From: Acephala macrosclerotiorum
Taxonomy: Eukaryota; Ascomycota; Leotiomycetes; Helotiales; Mollisiaceae
Direction of reading: 5' to 3'
DNA: 64,000 nt
Assembly: GCA_014904845.1 (NCBI GenBank)
Contig: MU119237.1
Coordinates: 124,001 to 188,000 of the forward strand
Part shown: piece by piece, positions 11,901 through 23,053 of the stretch
Layout: every line of letters starts with the position of its first letter
Numbering within the stretch: position 1 is the first letter of the stretch
Position numbers and translations under genes: made by a program
The notes under the pieces: model-generated
Databases searched by the model: none
What the model was told of the DNA's origin: nothing
The model's input: only the letters and a program-made list of their open reading frames with translations

Positions 11901-12219
11901 AAAATAGAAACTGCAGAATGTGTAAAATCTTGAGTGAAAGCTAAATTGATATTGAATAATTATTTTGAGTATTTGTTTGGAAAGAATAGAAAGAATGAGT
12001 ACTTTAAGTTAGATGACGTTAAACTTGTAGTTTATAGGAAAAAAAATTGATCAAATTCTAGTTTTTGAGCTATTTTACTATTGGACCGGCCCAATAACCC
12101 ATTAATCTAGTGGGCGTGAGCGTTTTTTAATGGGTTGGGCGTCTGTGCCCTGTTTTCTTAATGGGTTGGGTATAGGTTAAGGGTCTTGACCCACCCAAAT
12201 CCACTTATCGAGAACACTG
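8903..12219 (+). mobile_element. hAT-superfamily DNA transposon, complete ends, transposase decayed
   Basis: The ends are a perfect 13-bp inverted repeat (cagtgttctcgat at 8903-8915, complement at 12207-12219). They are flanked by a perfect 8-bp target duplication, aggtaggg, at 8895-8902 and 12220-12227. An 8-bp duplication is diagnostic of hAT, and the element is 3317 bp. Short GGGTTGGG/CCCAACCC-type motifs recur near both ends, as hAT subterminal repeats often do. The interior is AT-rich and full of stops, but the plus strand at 11823-11942 still reads as the hAT C-terminal dimerisation region (IKRLFSSIKYIL, then IETAECVKS, stop, VKA). The stop takes the place of a conserved Trp, which fits a G-to-A change. 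No zinc-finger BED domain could be read with confidence. Confidence 0.92.
11823..11942 (+). pseudogene. hAT transposase C-terminal dimerisation domain remnant
   Basis: Forty codons read in one frame with one internal TGA. The pattern RLFSS, then K-Y, then ETAECVKS-W-VKA matches the hAT family dimerisation domain (Dimer_Tnp_hAT), with Ile, Leu and Phe replacing expected Pro, Ala, Val or Ser as C-to-T and G-to-A changes would cause. The rest of the transposase, upstream back to about 9240, is too broken to model. It lies within an element with perfect ends, so the element could be mobilised only in trans. Confidence 0.85.
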
Positions 12220-12227
12220 AGGTAGGG

Positions 12228-12647
12228 TTGGGCGGGAATATCGCGCAGCCTAACAACGATTCCAGACCAATGTAGATCGAATCTAAATTAACTCGGCGGC
12301 ATAACTCGCAGGAACGGATTATGTCTCGTCCAATTCCATGTATGTGGCTGAAGTTGCCTGGCCGAATGAATGGGGTAGAGTGGCTTCGCTTCAGCCGACC
12401 TGCAGCAGCTCATGCACTTCAAAAGATCAGCAGTTGGCGTCGTGTTCTGAGCTTCAACTTTCCTCCTTTTAATCCAATTTCCTCACGACAGTAGTCCTAT
12501 CTCTTGCTGAACTTTGCGCGTCCTCCTTGCCTGGTCTCGGCTCAGCTAGAAGTGAGCTGGGATATTGGTTGCGTTGCATCGTCGAGCCTCGTTTTAGCCC
12601 TTAGGGTATTGAGAGAGCCTCGAACTAGCACCTGAAGCCTCGCAATC
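12228..12647. other. Upstream region of the HET gene, no other gene seen
   Basis: The region between the hAT right target duplication and the HET start codon probably contains the HET gene promoter. It is pyrimidine-rich at 12440-12540. No specific site is recognised. Confidence 0.35.
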
Positions 12648-14513
12648 ATGGCCAAAGAAACAACAGAGGACACGATAACCAAGTGTCGAGTAGAAAGATC
12701 CTCCTACTCCTCTGGCAGGTCCCATCACGAACCCGAATACCGATGTCTATACAAACATCTCAACAGGAGATCTTCAGAAATTCGCCTCCTCAGACTCGAG
12801 CCGTCATTTGACGTCCGAGCTACAATCAGATGCAGCCTTATCCGAACCACGGTGGACTCTGGCATGAAGTTCGAAGCTTTGTCATATACCTGGGGCGATT
12901 CGGGAAAGGAAATATGGACTGTCGTCGACGGGCTTGAAGTTCCTGTTAGACCGAAATTATTTGAAGCGCTGATTCATTTACGACATCGAGATCGAATACG
13001 AACACTCTGGATAGACGCTCTCTGTATCGATCAGAACAATATACTCGAGAAAAATCACCAGGTTATGAAGATGTCCCAAATCTATTCAGCAGCTACATAC
13101 GTCATCGTTTGGCTTGGTGTCGAGAGCGCAGACAGCACGCAAACACTACGATTCATTGCTTTCGTTAGCCAGCATCGCCAGAAATATGGAGAAGATCCTA
13201 GTATTATCAATGACAAATGCATAGGATCTAGGCTTGAAGGTGTTCGAAAGCTTTGTCAGAGGATGTATTGGAAGCGACTGTGGATTATCCAGGAAGTTGT
13301 AGTGGCCAAGGAAGTCTGGATTCAATGCGGGACGGAACGCCTATCTTGGGACCACCTCTCCTTCTTTCTATCTCTTTCTTACGAGCCAGATAAGTTTACC
13401 ACTTCCAGCTTAGATACAACTGCCGGCGGGAGCTTCGATGTCAGTATACGGAGTAGCTTTCACAAATCAACTCTCAGCAGCTCATCCCTGCATACTATGG
13501 CTTTGGTGTTGGAACGGAGTGTCCGAGCTCAAGGCAGGCGCTTTCCTTTGAAAAAGCTTCTGCATACATTTTCAGATTCCTTGTGTTCTAATGTTAAGGA
13601 TGGAATTTATGGTGTATTTGGTCTATCTTGTGACGCTACAGACTTAGCCGTCGATTATTCCAAATCGAACTTCGAAATTTTTATCGAGTTAATCAACCTT
13701 CAACGCTATAACCCGATTAGCCACGCTTCTTCTTTAATCAGCTTCAGTCGATGCTTGCACCAGCACACTTTTCGTGGCCAGATTCAGATTGCAGAACAGG
13801 CTTATGAAGAACAAGTCTCCACAGCTACAGTTGGACTCTTATCAGGAGTGATCCGTTACATGGGTCCGCTTCATCGGTATATTCGGTCTACGAAGGCAAT
13901 TTTCCAGGAGCCAGCGGTCGAAGAACTTTTGCATTTTGCGGATCGGGATGGGGAATTGAGTATAGAACTATTTGCATCGCACGAGTCGTTCCGTTTAATC
14001 TCGCAAGATGTGTGCTCCATCTATAGCGAAGTTTCTTACGGAGTCGCTGGCGGGGTCGATATGTATGACTGGGAGTTTGCCACTGATATATACGACCGAG
14101 GACTCTTGGTGGATGAGTACAGACAAATGGAGAAGGAGTGTATCCTTGCCGGGGACTCATGGGGACGTCCGGCTCAGCTACCTAGCGACGCGATTCCTAT
14201 GCAACATCTGAACCCGCAGCAACTTCTGGAGTATGAAGGGGCCGAACCTCAGCTCTTTGTGGATGAAGCGGGTAGAATAGGGGTCGCACCAAGCAATGCT
14301 CAAGAAGGAGATGTCATTTGCAAATTCTACTACAGCACTATCCTAGCTATTCTTCGCTGGCAACACGATCGTTATATCTTTATTGGTCGGGCGACATATC
14401 CGCGGAAAGAAGGGAGGTTCCTTGATAACTTATCGATGGCATCCAACGAAGATCCCTTTCGAACTATGAGCTTACACATGAACTATCACACCCTAAGTCT
14501 CCTGACTCGGTAG
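12648..14513 (+). CDS. Heterokaryon-incompatibility (HET) domain protein
   Basis: This is a single uninterrupted frame of 621 residues. The HET domain (about residues 68-220) shows the family signature: FEALSYTWGD, then TLWIDALCIDQNN, then MSQIYSAATYVIVWLG, and MYWKRLWIIQEV. A shorter conserved block, DGIYGVFGLS, follows, as in many HET proteins, and then a variable C-terminal half. HET proteins trigger cell death on non-self recognition in known cases; whether this one does is not known. It lies between a hAT element and a MITE, typical of fast-evolving HET loci. A second HET copy at 25.3-26.9 kb is broken. Confidence 0.9.
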   Translation: MAKETTEDTITKCRVERSSYSSGRSHHEPEYRCLYKHLNRRSSEIRLLRLEPSFDVRATIRCSLIRTTVDSGMKFEALSYTWGDSGKEIWTVVDGLEVPVRPKLFEALIHLRHRDRIRTLWIDALCIDQNNILEKNHQVMKMSQIYSAATYVIVWLGVESADSTQTLRFIAFVSQHRQKYGEDPSIINDKCIGSRLEGVRKLCQRMYWKRLWIIQEVVVAKEVWIQCGTERLSWDHLSFFLSLSYEPDKFTTSSLDTTAGGSFDVSIRSSFHKSTLSSSSLHTMALVLERSVRAQGRRFPLKKLLHTFSDSLCSNVKDGIYGVFGLSCDATDLAVDYSKSNFEIFIELINLQRYNPISHASSLISFSRCLHQHTFRGQIQIAEQAYEEQVSTATVGLLSGVIRYMGPLHRYIRSTKAIFQEPAVEELLHFADRDGELSIELFASHESFRLISQDVCSIYSEVSYGVAGGVDMYDWEFATDIYDRGLLVDEYRQMEKECILAGDSWGRPAQLPSDAIPMQHLNPQQLLEYEGAEPQLFVDEAGRIGVAPSNAQEGDVICKFYYSTILAILRWQHDRYIFIGRATYPRKEGRFLDNLSMASNEDPFRTMSLHMNYHTLSLLTR

Positions 14514-14521
14514 CTTATTTA

Positions 14522-14600
14522 CTAGACCAAGGGCTCGAACCTGGGGAGCTTGCAATGGGATTCGCTTCGCTCTACCGATGGGCAGGTTAAACGACAGGAA
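14522..14600 (-). other. tRNA-like relic with a B-box motif
   Basis: On the minus strand the sequence AGGTTCGAGCCC matches a Pol III B box, and TCGGTAGAGC upstream resembles a D-arm. The anticodon stem and the acceptor stem do not pair, so this is not a working tRNA. It could be a decayed tRNA or a tRNA-derived SINE head. Confidence 0.3.
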
Positions 14601-14832
14601 ACACTTATAATTGGGAGGTTTTCGAACATGACTTGGAACTGGATCTCGAGCAATATCAGAGGTATGTTCCACTTCATTTCTCTACTGAGTTCAGTACTAA
14701 CGAAAGTTCCAGACTTCTTATGACTTTGGTGTGTCAATTTTTGAAACATCGTGAGGCTCGTCCTTGACTACGGCCTCGGACAGCGCATGAAATATACTCC
14801 TCGAGGCCGTTGCTTTCGAAGAGTCTCAAATA

Positions 14833-15211
14833 CGGAGATTGCGGCGTAAAGTGATGCGACTACAGGGCCTCGTGCCCTGAAATAGTGTTTTCAGGGCAAC
14901 GATGTCGCTATAGAGCGCTGAAAAGAGGGCTGTAAGCGAATAGATTCCCTGTAAATCTAGGGTATTAACGCCTATTAGCCAAAAGGTTCCAGAGTAACCG
15001 CATGCAGGATAGTGCCCAAGATAAGGTGTAAATAGCGAGCGCTGATAGGCCGCCTAGGCTTGACAGACCCTGGAGCTACCTAAGATCTCCAGAAAGGCTT
15101 TCAGGGTTGACAGCCTGGAAATATAGCGTCCTTGAAGCTTCTTAGCAGTGAGATAGCGTACTGGGTGCCTGGAATGCCCTATAGTCGCATCACTTTATGC
15201 CGCAATCTCCG
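14833..15211. mobile_element. 379-bp MITE with 36-bp terminal inverted repeats and TA target duplication
   Basis: The left repeat at 14833-14868 and the right repeat at 15176-15211 are inverted copies matching at 34 of 36 positions, and both differences are transitions. TA dinucleotides at 14831-14832 and 15212-15213 flank it, as in Tc1/mariner/Fot-type elements. There is no coding capacity, so it is non-autonomous. The low divergence between the ends suggests fairly recent activity. No related full-length element is present in the window. Confidence 0.9.
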
Positions 15212-15433
15212 TACCTACTGGTGTTCCAAATTTCCGGTCTTGCCAGTCACAATAAAGAAACTTTAGAAACGCAGTGGAGGTTCTATCCCATATTCGATAC
15301 CAGGAAATTTACACCCGTCACTTCCTCTGATAGGCCAGTCCTCCAAAGTTTCTTGGTCTACCCACGCTTCACAAACTCTAGGATCTTCATTTCCTAGAAG
15401 TATAACACTTTGTACAACTCAACAGGAGGGGAA

Positions 15434-15901
15434 CTAGTCGATGAGTCGAAGATTGTTGTTCTGGTTCGCACGCATGGGAGCAAGATCAGCACCTGCAATG
15501 TGGGACGTGGCTTGGATGAGAAGAGGAAGGATATCTTTCTCAACCACAGTGTACAAGTCCAAGATATCATTGAAGTCTTGGCCCAAGTCGCCGACGAGTG
15601 CGGGGTCGAGTTGGCGGAGACGCTGTAGACGAGCAATGGAGAGATCGGTTGTTGTCTTTTGATTTATGGCGACTTTGATTACTCCGCGAGTAGGATAAGT
15701 TGCGTTGAGGCGGGCTGCGAGGGTTAGAGAGGAGTAGAGGGTGTCGAAAAGACGTTGGATGGAGGCGATTAGTAGCTTGACGGCGACGTTCGTGATCAGT
15801 CCTGCTCCTGTAGTCGAGGCTGCTTCTGCGAGAGCCTTGTAGGCTACAAAATGCCTAGAAACCTCTATCCTTCCAAATAATTGATTCGCGAGTACTTCTG
15901 C
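15434..15901 (-). pseudogene. 5'-truncated gene fragment, unknown family
   Basis: On the minus strand an open frame of 155 codons ends in TAG at 15434-15436. It has the composition of a real helical protein (for example FVAYKALAEAAS and LARLNATYPTRGVIKVAI). It has no start codon: a TAG at 15902-15904 closes the frame upstream, although ACTTAG just before 15901 could be an intron acceptor. I could not find a convincing upstream exon with a matching donor, so it is probably the 3' part of a broken gene. I do not recognise the family. Confidence 0.5.
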
Positions 15902-16174
15902 CTAAGTTTGCTCTAAATTTGAAGTCAGAAGTTAGAAGTTAGAAATCCCATGGCACTTAGATAGGCTTCAACTCAGAAAACTAAGGTTTGCTTGATTGCT
16001 TCTTGCAGAAGTTCTCCCTGATCAAGAAAAAGAAGAACAGGACGTGGGAAAAATTTGGCTGGCAATCACGCCTGTTTGAGGTGCTGAATCTTCAACACAT
16101 AACCTTACATGTATATACTAAATCCCTATCGCTTCTCAATAATCGAGCTCCTCGCAAAGCTTCTCCAGGAAAGC

Positions 16175-17983
16175 TTATATCGAGTATCTGAAGTACTTGT
16201 TCTCCTTATCAGTCAAATCATTGAATCCTGCGACCTCAGCCTCCTCCTCCGCAAGCAGTCCCTTCGCATCTCGTCTCCTATTATCAATCCAGCACAGCGT
16301 AGTGTAGACAACCTGAACGACAGCGGCAACGCAGTAACAGACGAGGAGTCCTTTAATAGCGGACTTGTATCGTGGTGCTTCTTCAGGGAAGAAGAGGTGT
16401 GGACCGGCGATATTTCCGGCGCAGTAGAATCTGAAAATCATGAAAATTAGAGATCAAGCTTTCGAAACAATGGAAGATGGGGGTTGGAAATGACGTATGA
16501 GAAAGAAGAACATACACGAAGAAAAGACCGAGGACAGTAGCACGCTTGGTGTGCCCCGCTACGTTGAGTCCAGGCAACGTCCAGCTCAGCACAATTGGTG
16601 AACCGAGGATACTCTGCAACCAAGCCATCGCAACGAGTGCATAACGATGCTCGATGTTAATCTTCAAGATACCGACAAGACCCGCGATGCCAGGAAGGCA
16701 ACTGGCTACAAAGAGTGTTAGTCGAATTCAGACAGCCAATGCCTGTTGCAAGGGGACCTACTGATGATGGTAGCACCAAGCATGTTTTTGACAGTAGCTA
16801 GATACCCAAACAGAATAACGAAAACCAGTTCGATAGCCCCTCCAGGAGCCTGCATCAAACTTGTCTTAAGCGGGGTGAAACCAAATCCCTCGATCAAAGC
16901 ACTGCTGAAGTTCGCCACGCCACCATTGAGGATTCCAAAACAAGCGCCAGTGATGAGGAGGAGCCAAGTCTTGACATCGAGAAGAGCTTCTTTGATCTGA
17001 TAGCTATGTATTTGTGGATCTTTGACACCAGTTCGATTCTTTGAGACTCGCCAGACAGCCACGATACGTTCGTATTCTGTGAGCATTTTGGCATTGTGAG
17101 GTCCGTCCGGGAGGTAGAGGATGATTACGAAGCCCCATGCAAATGTGATTGCTCCAACGACCTGAAACAAGGTTAGTTGAGTAGGCGGAAGCTGATTGTA
17201 GACTTACCAGGTAGATCAGTTTCCAATTTGGTACGGCTAGGCCGTCAACGTGACCGAGGCCATAGGAAAGCAATGCCCCGATGACCGAAGAAACTCCGTT
17301 GACAGAGAGCCAGTAAGAAGTTCGTAGCGGCTGTTCCTCTCGAGTCCAGAGCATGGAGGTTAGAAGAACCCAAGCCGGAGAAATGCAGGCTTCCAGCGTT
17401 CCCAGAAATAATCGAATGGCAAAGAAGCCAGAAAAGTTGAAGACTGCCGCTTGCAACATGCAGACGGCGCCCCAAGCGAATAACATGCAACCCATCAGTC
17501 TTCCAATTGGGAACCGTTGTAGCGCGACGTTCCATGGATAAGCTCCGATTAGCCAGCCGAAGTAAAGCGCAGATGACACCCACGAGTAGTCATCTCCCGT
17601 CATGTGAGTGTCTGCTTGCAGACCGTATGCGTTCGAATAGTTCAGCCTATGGCATTATCAGCTAGACCATCGCAAGCTGGGGAGTAACACGAACGTTTGT
17701 TTGTCAAGAAAGCTCAACATATATGTCATCATCATCTAGGACTTGTCAATTAATCTCCATAAAATTGGCGCACCCGACATACCATTGGCAGAACGATGAA
17801 GTCCAGCTTCCTGCGGACTTTGATCGAATCCTTCTCCAGCTGAGCAGGATCATATTGGTGGGACTGCTCGAAGAGGTCGTAAGCAATGTCTGCATGCTTC
17901 TCCGCGTCTGGAAACTCGTTGGTCTCTCTTCTCTCGACTGAAGAGATGACATCAGTGCTAGGAACTGCCTTCTCGTCCGACAT
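16175..17983 (-). CDS. MFS transporter, allantoate-permease (Dal5-like) family
   Basis: Six exons join in phase: 17783-17983, 17695-17735, 17208-17646, 16762-17161, 16516-16705 and 16175-16430, giving 508 residues, the usual length for this anion:cation symporter family. The start is followed by a charged cytoplasmic tail of about 60 residues. Family marks include FLDKQTLNYSNAYG after the first helix, ALYFGWLIGAYPWNVALQRFPIGR, and NFSGFFAIRLFLGTLEACISPAW. There are about 10-12 hydrophobic helices. Known relatives carry allantoate, ureidosuccinate, carboxylates or vitamins across the plasma membrane with protons; the substrate here is unknown. The gene diverges from the amidase, sharing a 1.05-kb intergenic region, which suggests co-regulation. 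Confidence 0.93.
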
Positions 17984-19036
17984 TGTGATGAATTGCTTAA
18001 GGGCGCGAGAGAGAGGATGAAAGCAATTGAAGTCTTAGGCGACGGAAAATCCGACCAAGATCGAGTAGATATACGTAGGCTCCGTTCACACGGGTCCTAG
18101 TCTCCTAGGTAGAACTGCAGCCGTATCGCCTTGCCTTACCTTATCTATTACTGCTTCCTTGAAGCTCCCCCACAAGGTTACGTCGATGCTGGGTGGCCTG
18201 GGGAATTATTCCGAGCTTGAGAGAGGCGCAGTTCTTGAAGCAAAAGAAGTTTCCCGACTTCTGGAATCGCTCATGCCGAAGACCATATGCTATCAGTAGC
18301 TGAACGGTATCTTGCTCCATCCCTCGCTTGTTGAAGATCTGCGCTGTAGATCAGAGGGACATTCGAGTGGTTGAGAGTCGTCACCACATCTTTGCCATGA
18401 ACCACGGGAGGCATTTCGGGAGCACTTATCCGCCGTAACGGCATGATGTTATGCTGGCCGACGCTATCTTGGCAATTTCCGAAGGTTGAGCTTGTGCAGG
18501 TAAGTTTTGCAAGGTAGAAGAGTGGGACGTGGAGATGCGAGTTAAAAAGGAGGGGAAGTTGGGGAGCTGATAGCATATTGATAAGAGACAGCGCCTTACT
18601 TGTTACAGACTAGCCCCGAGTTCCTCGCCAGACACAGCTAGCCCAGCTTTTGATAGCCAAATCGCGACTTCAGTGGACTCTCGTGCATCATGAACTTACA
18701 TCCCGACACAACATGCAGCTATCACCGAATACTAAGGTTTATCTAATGCGATGCTATCTGCTTCATCCGATATGCCGGCAACCTATCTTCATCCCTCCTA
18801 GGCTCCAATTCTTCGTACTTTCAGTCATTGTACGAGCTTCAAAGGAGCAGTACTGTCACCTAGTTCTTTCTTGGCATTCTCAAGGAGACTCCTTCGTATT
18901 ATATGGAAAGAGCGTTGGAAGTTGCTTTGAAATAAGCTCGTTTTATCCTTCTCATTCTCCAAAATCCTCTCCTCATTCTTTTTCTTTAGTCTCAATCTCA
19001 ATCTGAGTTACAGATTCATCCTCGAATAATCCTAAC
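17984..19036. promoter_or_regulatory. Shared intergenic region of the divergent transporter and amidase genes
   Basis: This 1053-bp stretch separates two start codons facing outward, so it must hold both promoters. GATA core motifs occur in it, as would be expected for nitrogen-regulated genes, but they are too short to count as evidence. Open stretches within it show no family resemblance. The last 120 bases before the amidase start are CT-rich. Confidence 0.5.
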
Positions 19037-20875
19037 ATGGCAGCAATTCCGATTCCCATAACCCCTGTCAAGCCATGGCAGGACATTCGGGACCTGAAGA
19101 AGGCAGAGCAAGCTGCACGAATACCTATGGAATGGAAGCTACGAGAATATCCTCCAGCTGGGACGGTTGACGTTCGACCTGTAGCCAGCACATCTGGCAT
19201 CCTCTCAGAACGAGAGCTGAAGATCACAGGCGATTCCTACGACGCAACTTCTCTCGCAGCAGCTATTGCCAATGGCACGTTCACGGCGGAGGAAGTAGTA
19301 ATTGCATTCTGCAAGCGGGCAGCTATTGGCCAACAGCTTTGCAACAATCTGACGGAGATCATGTTTCTGGATGCAATTGAGGATGCAAAGAAACTGGATG
19401 CATATTTCAAGGAAACTGGCAAGACCATTGGACCTTTACACGGTCTGCCAATGACTTTCAAGGTTGGACAACATTCTTCCCACAATGTCCGACTTCATAC
19501 TGACAATTTTGCAGGAATGCTTCCACGTTAAGGGCTACGATTATTGCAATGGCTATATCTCAAGAACTTTCAACCCCTCCACCATGAATACCTATGCCAT
19601 CGAACTCGTCAAAACCGCAGGCGCCGTCATAATTGCGAAAACGAACGTTCCACAGACGATGCTAGTGGCAGAAGCAGACAACAACGTATTTGGACAAACC
19701 AAAAATCCTGTGGTACACCACCTCACGTGTGGCGGAAGCAGTGGGGGTGAAGGATCAAATATGGCGTTTCGAGGATCTGCCATTGGGATTGGTACAGATG
19801 TTGGAGGATCTATTCGAATTCCAGCTGCTGCCAATGGGGTATATGGGTTCAAGCCGACATGCGGTGTTCTGCCATTTTACGGCTACGCAGCATCAGGTTA
19901 TACAGGAGTCAATACTGGAGTACCAGCTACACTTGGACCTTTAGCCAACTCTGCACGAGATCTGACATTGTTGACAAAGGTTATGCGAGACGCGAAGCCA
20001 TGGCAAGTTGACCCTGGGGTTGTGCCTGGAATCTGCGAACAAGCAACCATCTCACGAAAGCCAGTGGTTGGGGTGGTTCACAAGAGCGGCCTAACACCCC
20101 ACCCACCAATTCAACGAGCAGTCCGAGAAGCAGTCGCTAAGCTCCAAGCTGCTGGTTTCGAGGTGAAGGACTTCAAACCCCCAGATTTCGGCGAGATTCG
20201 AAAAGTCACGAAAGAATTGTTCACGCTGGACGCCCTTTCTTACCAGAAACACGAGTTGGAGAAGTCTAGCGAGCCAGCCGTCAAGTCAGTCATTGATATC
20301 GGATTCTGGCAAATGGCTCCTAAGACGCAAGAGCAGGCTTGGGAGTGGAATACGAAGAGGCTGGGGTTTTGCAAGCAGATGCTTGATGAGTGGCAGAAGA
20401 CGAAGGTGGATGTTGTGCTTTGTCCTACTGGGCCGCATACTGCTGTTCTGCCTGGAGAGTGGTCGAATGATGTGTATACTGTGGCCTGGAATGCTGTCGA
20501 TGTAGGGTTTCAATCAGCTCCTTGAATCTGGATATTGAGGCTAACATGTTGCAGTACCCCGCAGTTATTATTCCATTCACAAAAGCTGATCCAGCGCTCG
20601 ATCCCAAAGATCCTAATTTCATCCCAATGAATGATCTTGATGTTGTCAACGAGGCTAAATGTGAGTCTTATATTTATTTTCCTTCTCTCTTAAGAAGTTG
20701 CAGCTGACAACAGACAGATGACCCCCAACTCATGGCAGGCGCACCTGCCGCACTTCAAATTGTCGGCCCGAAATGGGGAGATGCACAACTTCTGAAGGAC
20801 GCCGAGGTGATCGACGCTGTATTGAACCCTAAGATCGAAGCAGAGGGTACGTTGAAGGTGCACTCGAAACTGTAG
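19037..20875 (+). CDS. Amidase (amidase-signature family, acetamidase-like)
   Basis: Four exons join in phase: 19037-19462, 19515-20501, 20555-20660 and 20718-20875, giving 558 residues, normal for fungal acetamidase-type amidases. The catalytic Ser-cisSer-Lys triad is present: Lys142 at the end of exon 1 (GLPMTFK), Ser217 in TCGGSSGGEG and the nucleophile Ser241 in TDVGGSIRIPA. The numbering happens to equal that of rat fatty-acid amide hydrolase. The enzyme hydrolyses a carboxamide to acid and ammonia; the substrate is not predictable. No signal peptide is seen, so it should be cytosolic. It diverges from a Dal5-like permease and is followed by a reductase and a regulator, consistent with uptake and use of an amide. 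Confidence 0.94.
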
Positions 20876-21563
20876 CCCTCTCATGCCGTTCCTGCCTTCC
20901 TGCAATCTACTCTGATATCTTCCAATTTTCTGCGAAGCATTTTGCATCGTACATAGAAGTCGGCATAGTCAGCATTATCGCATAGATTCATACAACGGTG
21001 ATTATATCATCATTGCGTTATCTGTCTATTTCCCTCACATTCAAGTCAACCAAATTTGAATTCAATAATTGCCCCCTTCTGTTGTTCACTGTTCAAATAC
21101 CCAAGCGACACGCATTACCCCTTCGAGCCTTCCGGGCCCTCCCGCATTCGGCGTTAAGATAGCAAGGATAGCTTACCCCTGCATCAGCCTATCTTGGTGA
21201 GATGGAGCTCGTGAAGTGGGGCATTGCAAGCTCTCATTCGCTCCCTCCGTTTGCTCCCGAGTCGTGATCTTAATTTTTTGATCACAGCTTCGAACTCTCG
21301 TTATAGCTTTCATTGCGAAGCCTCATCTTTGATCTAATTTTCTTGTCGAGCTGTAGTGGAGCCTCGTAAGAGAACAGCACGATCAAGAAGTGAAGATATA
21401 TAGGAAAAGAGAGTTCGGCCCCACCATCACCGACTTTCCAGACCTTTTCGACAAAGATAACCTCACCCCACCCGATCAGTCTGCACCTCACCTGACCTCT
21501 CCTGATTCACTTTATTCTATCATCCTTCTTTCGGGCTCTGGGACTCCTGCTTCAAGCACCAAT
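20876..21563. other. Spacer between amidase and reductase genes, no gene seen
   Basis: It contains the amidase 3' end and the promoter side of the next gene. The open frame continues upstream of 21564 to an earlier ATG at 21390, but those 58 residues have no family character. I therefore place the start at 21564, about 30 residues before the nucleotide-binding fold. Confidence 0.4.
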
Positions 21564-22906
21564 ATGGCAACACACCTCTCACCACCCGGAACCGTCCCCT
21601 CATCTCCAACCACCTCCATCCCCACCCATCCAACGTCCTCGCAAGGTCAAGAAAAAGAATTCAACATCGTCCTGATAGGAGCAGGCGGCGTAGGTACGAT
21701 CGCAGCTTTGGTTTTGGAGAAGAGTGGACGAGCGAAGGTTACGGCTGTGTTGCGGGGGAGTTATGGGGTTGTGAGAGAGAGGGGGTGGGATGTTGAGAGT
21801 GTTGATGTATGTCTTTCTACTCTTTTCGAATATTAAAGAGGTTGGGAGTTGATTGAGGCCTTTGGCTGACTGAGAGTTATAGCATGGGAAGAGGGAGGGG
21901 TGGAAATGTTCGCGGAGTACGTTCTCATTCCTTAGTTGTGGGAGCATGAAAGGGGAAGTGAATATATCAAGGAGATAGAAATGAGAGTAAAGCCAAGTGA
22001 GGAAAGACAAGCAGGGTATATATTGACGAAATCACAGTTGTCCAAACAATAGAAGACGCCGTCTTCCCCGCCCCACAGCCCAGCCCTCCAATTCCAACAG
22101 GAGCACCGACTCCAATGGAAGCAGCAAGGGAAAGATACGACTTCATCGTAATCTGCACCAAACAACTCCCAAACAAATACAACCTCGCCGAAATGGTGAA
22201 GCCACTGATAACTCCCAGTCTAACATCTATCGTCCTCCTCCAAAATGGACTCGTCATCCATAAGCCGTTCATCACTGCTTTCCCAAACAATGTGACGATG
22301 AGTGCTGTGAGCATGATAGGGAGTTTCACGGAGCCGCCAAATAAAATAAAACATATCGGACCTGATATTCTACAAATCGGTCCGCATTACCACCCTGGTG
22401 TTCCTGACTCTGCGAGTCTAGAAAGAACAAAGACATTTGTGGAGATGTATTGTGCGGGAGGAGCGAAGGAATGTTTATTCGTCGACGATATGCCGAAAGC
22501 GAGATGGGCGAAGTTATTGTGGAATGGGACTTATAATCCTATTTGTGCGTTGGTGGAGGTTACCGTTGGAGCGGTACAATCTAGTGGTGCGAAAGAGGGG
22601 TTGGTGTTGCCGATTATGAGGGAGTTGCAGGCTGTGGCGAAGGAGGATGGGGTGGTGCTGACGGAGGAGGATTTGTCGTTTATGGCGAATAGGAGTCCGG
22701 AGACGAGTAGGTATCGGCCGAGTATGTTGTTGGATAGGGAGCAGGGGAGGCCCATGGAGTTTGAGGTTATTCTTGGGGATCCGGTGAGGAGGGGGAAGGA
22801 GTTGGGGGTGCCGACTCCGGTGACGAGTACGGTTTATGAGTTGTTGAAGTTGGCGAGGTGGAAGGTGGAGCATCCGGAGGATGGTGGTGATCAGCATATC
22901 GGGTAG
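21564..22906 (+). CDS. Ketopantoate reductase-like (2-dehydropantoate 2-reductase family) enzyme
   Basis: Three exons join in phase: 21564-21806, 21883-21916 (a 34-nt microexon) and 22038-22906, giving 381 residues. The N-terminal Rossmann fold begins NIVLIGAGGVG (GxGxxG for NADPH), followed by the C-terminal ApbA-type helical domain with KARWAKLLWNGTYNPICAL, which carries the family's catalytic Lys region and substrate Asn. PanE proper reduces ketopantoate to pantoate in coenzyme A synthesis. Fungi have many paralogues of unknown substrate, and this one, beside an amidase and a permease, may reduce a different 2-keto acid. The start at 21564 is preferred over 21390. Confidence 0.88.
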
Positions 22907-23053
22907 GTGGAGAAGGACTTTTAGACGAGCTGTTTGTGACTAGTGTTTTGCATGCCATTTTCTTTTCAAAATACTCACTCTTAAACTTGTACCTCCGTAG
23001 ACCACCAAATAGTTGGACATATTTGATGAATTTCCTTAACGCGTCGGGCCACT

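Noticed and set aside
18271..18576. 101-codon minus-strand frame in the transporter-amidase promoter
   Set aside because: No domain or homology sense, and it lies in a shared promoter region.
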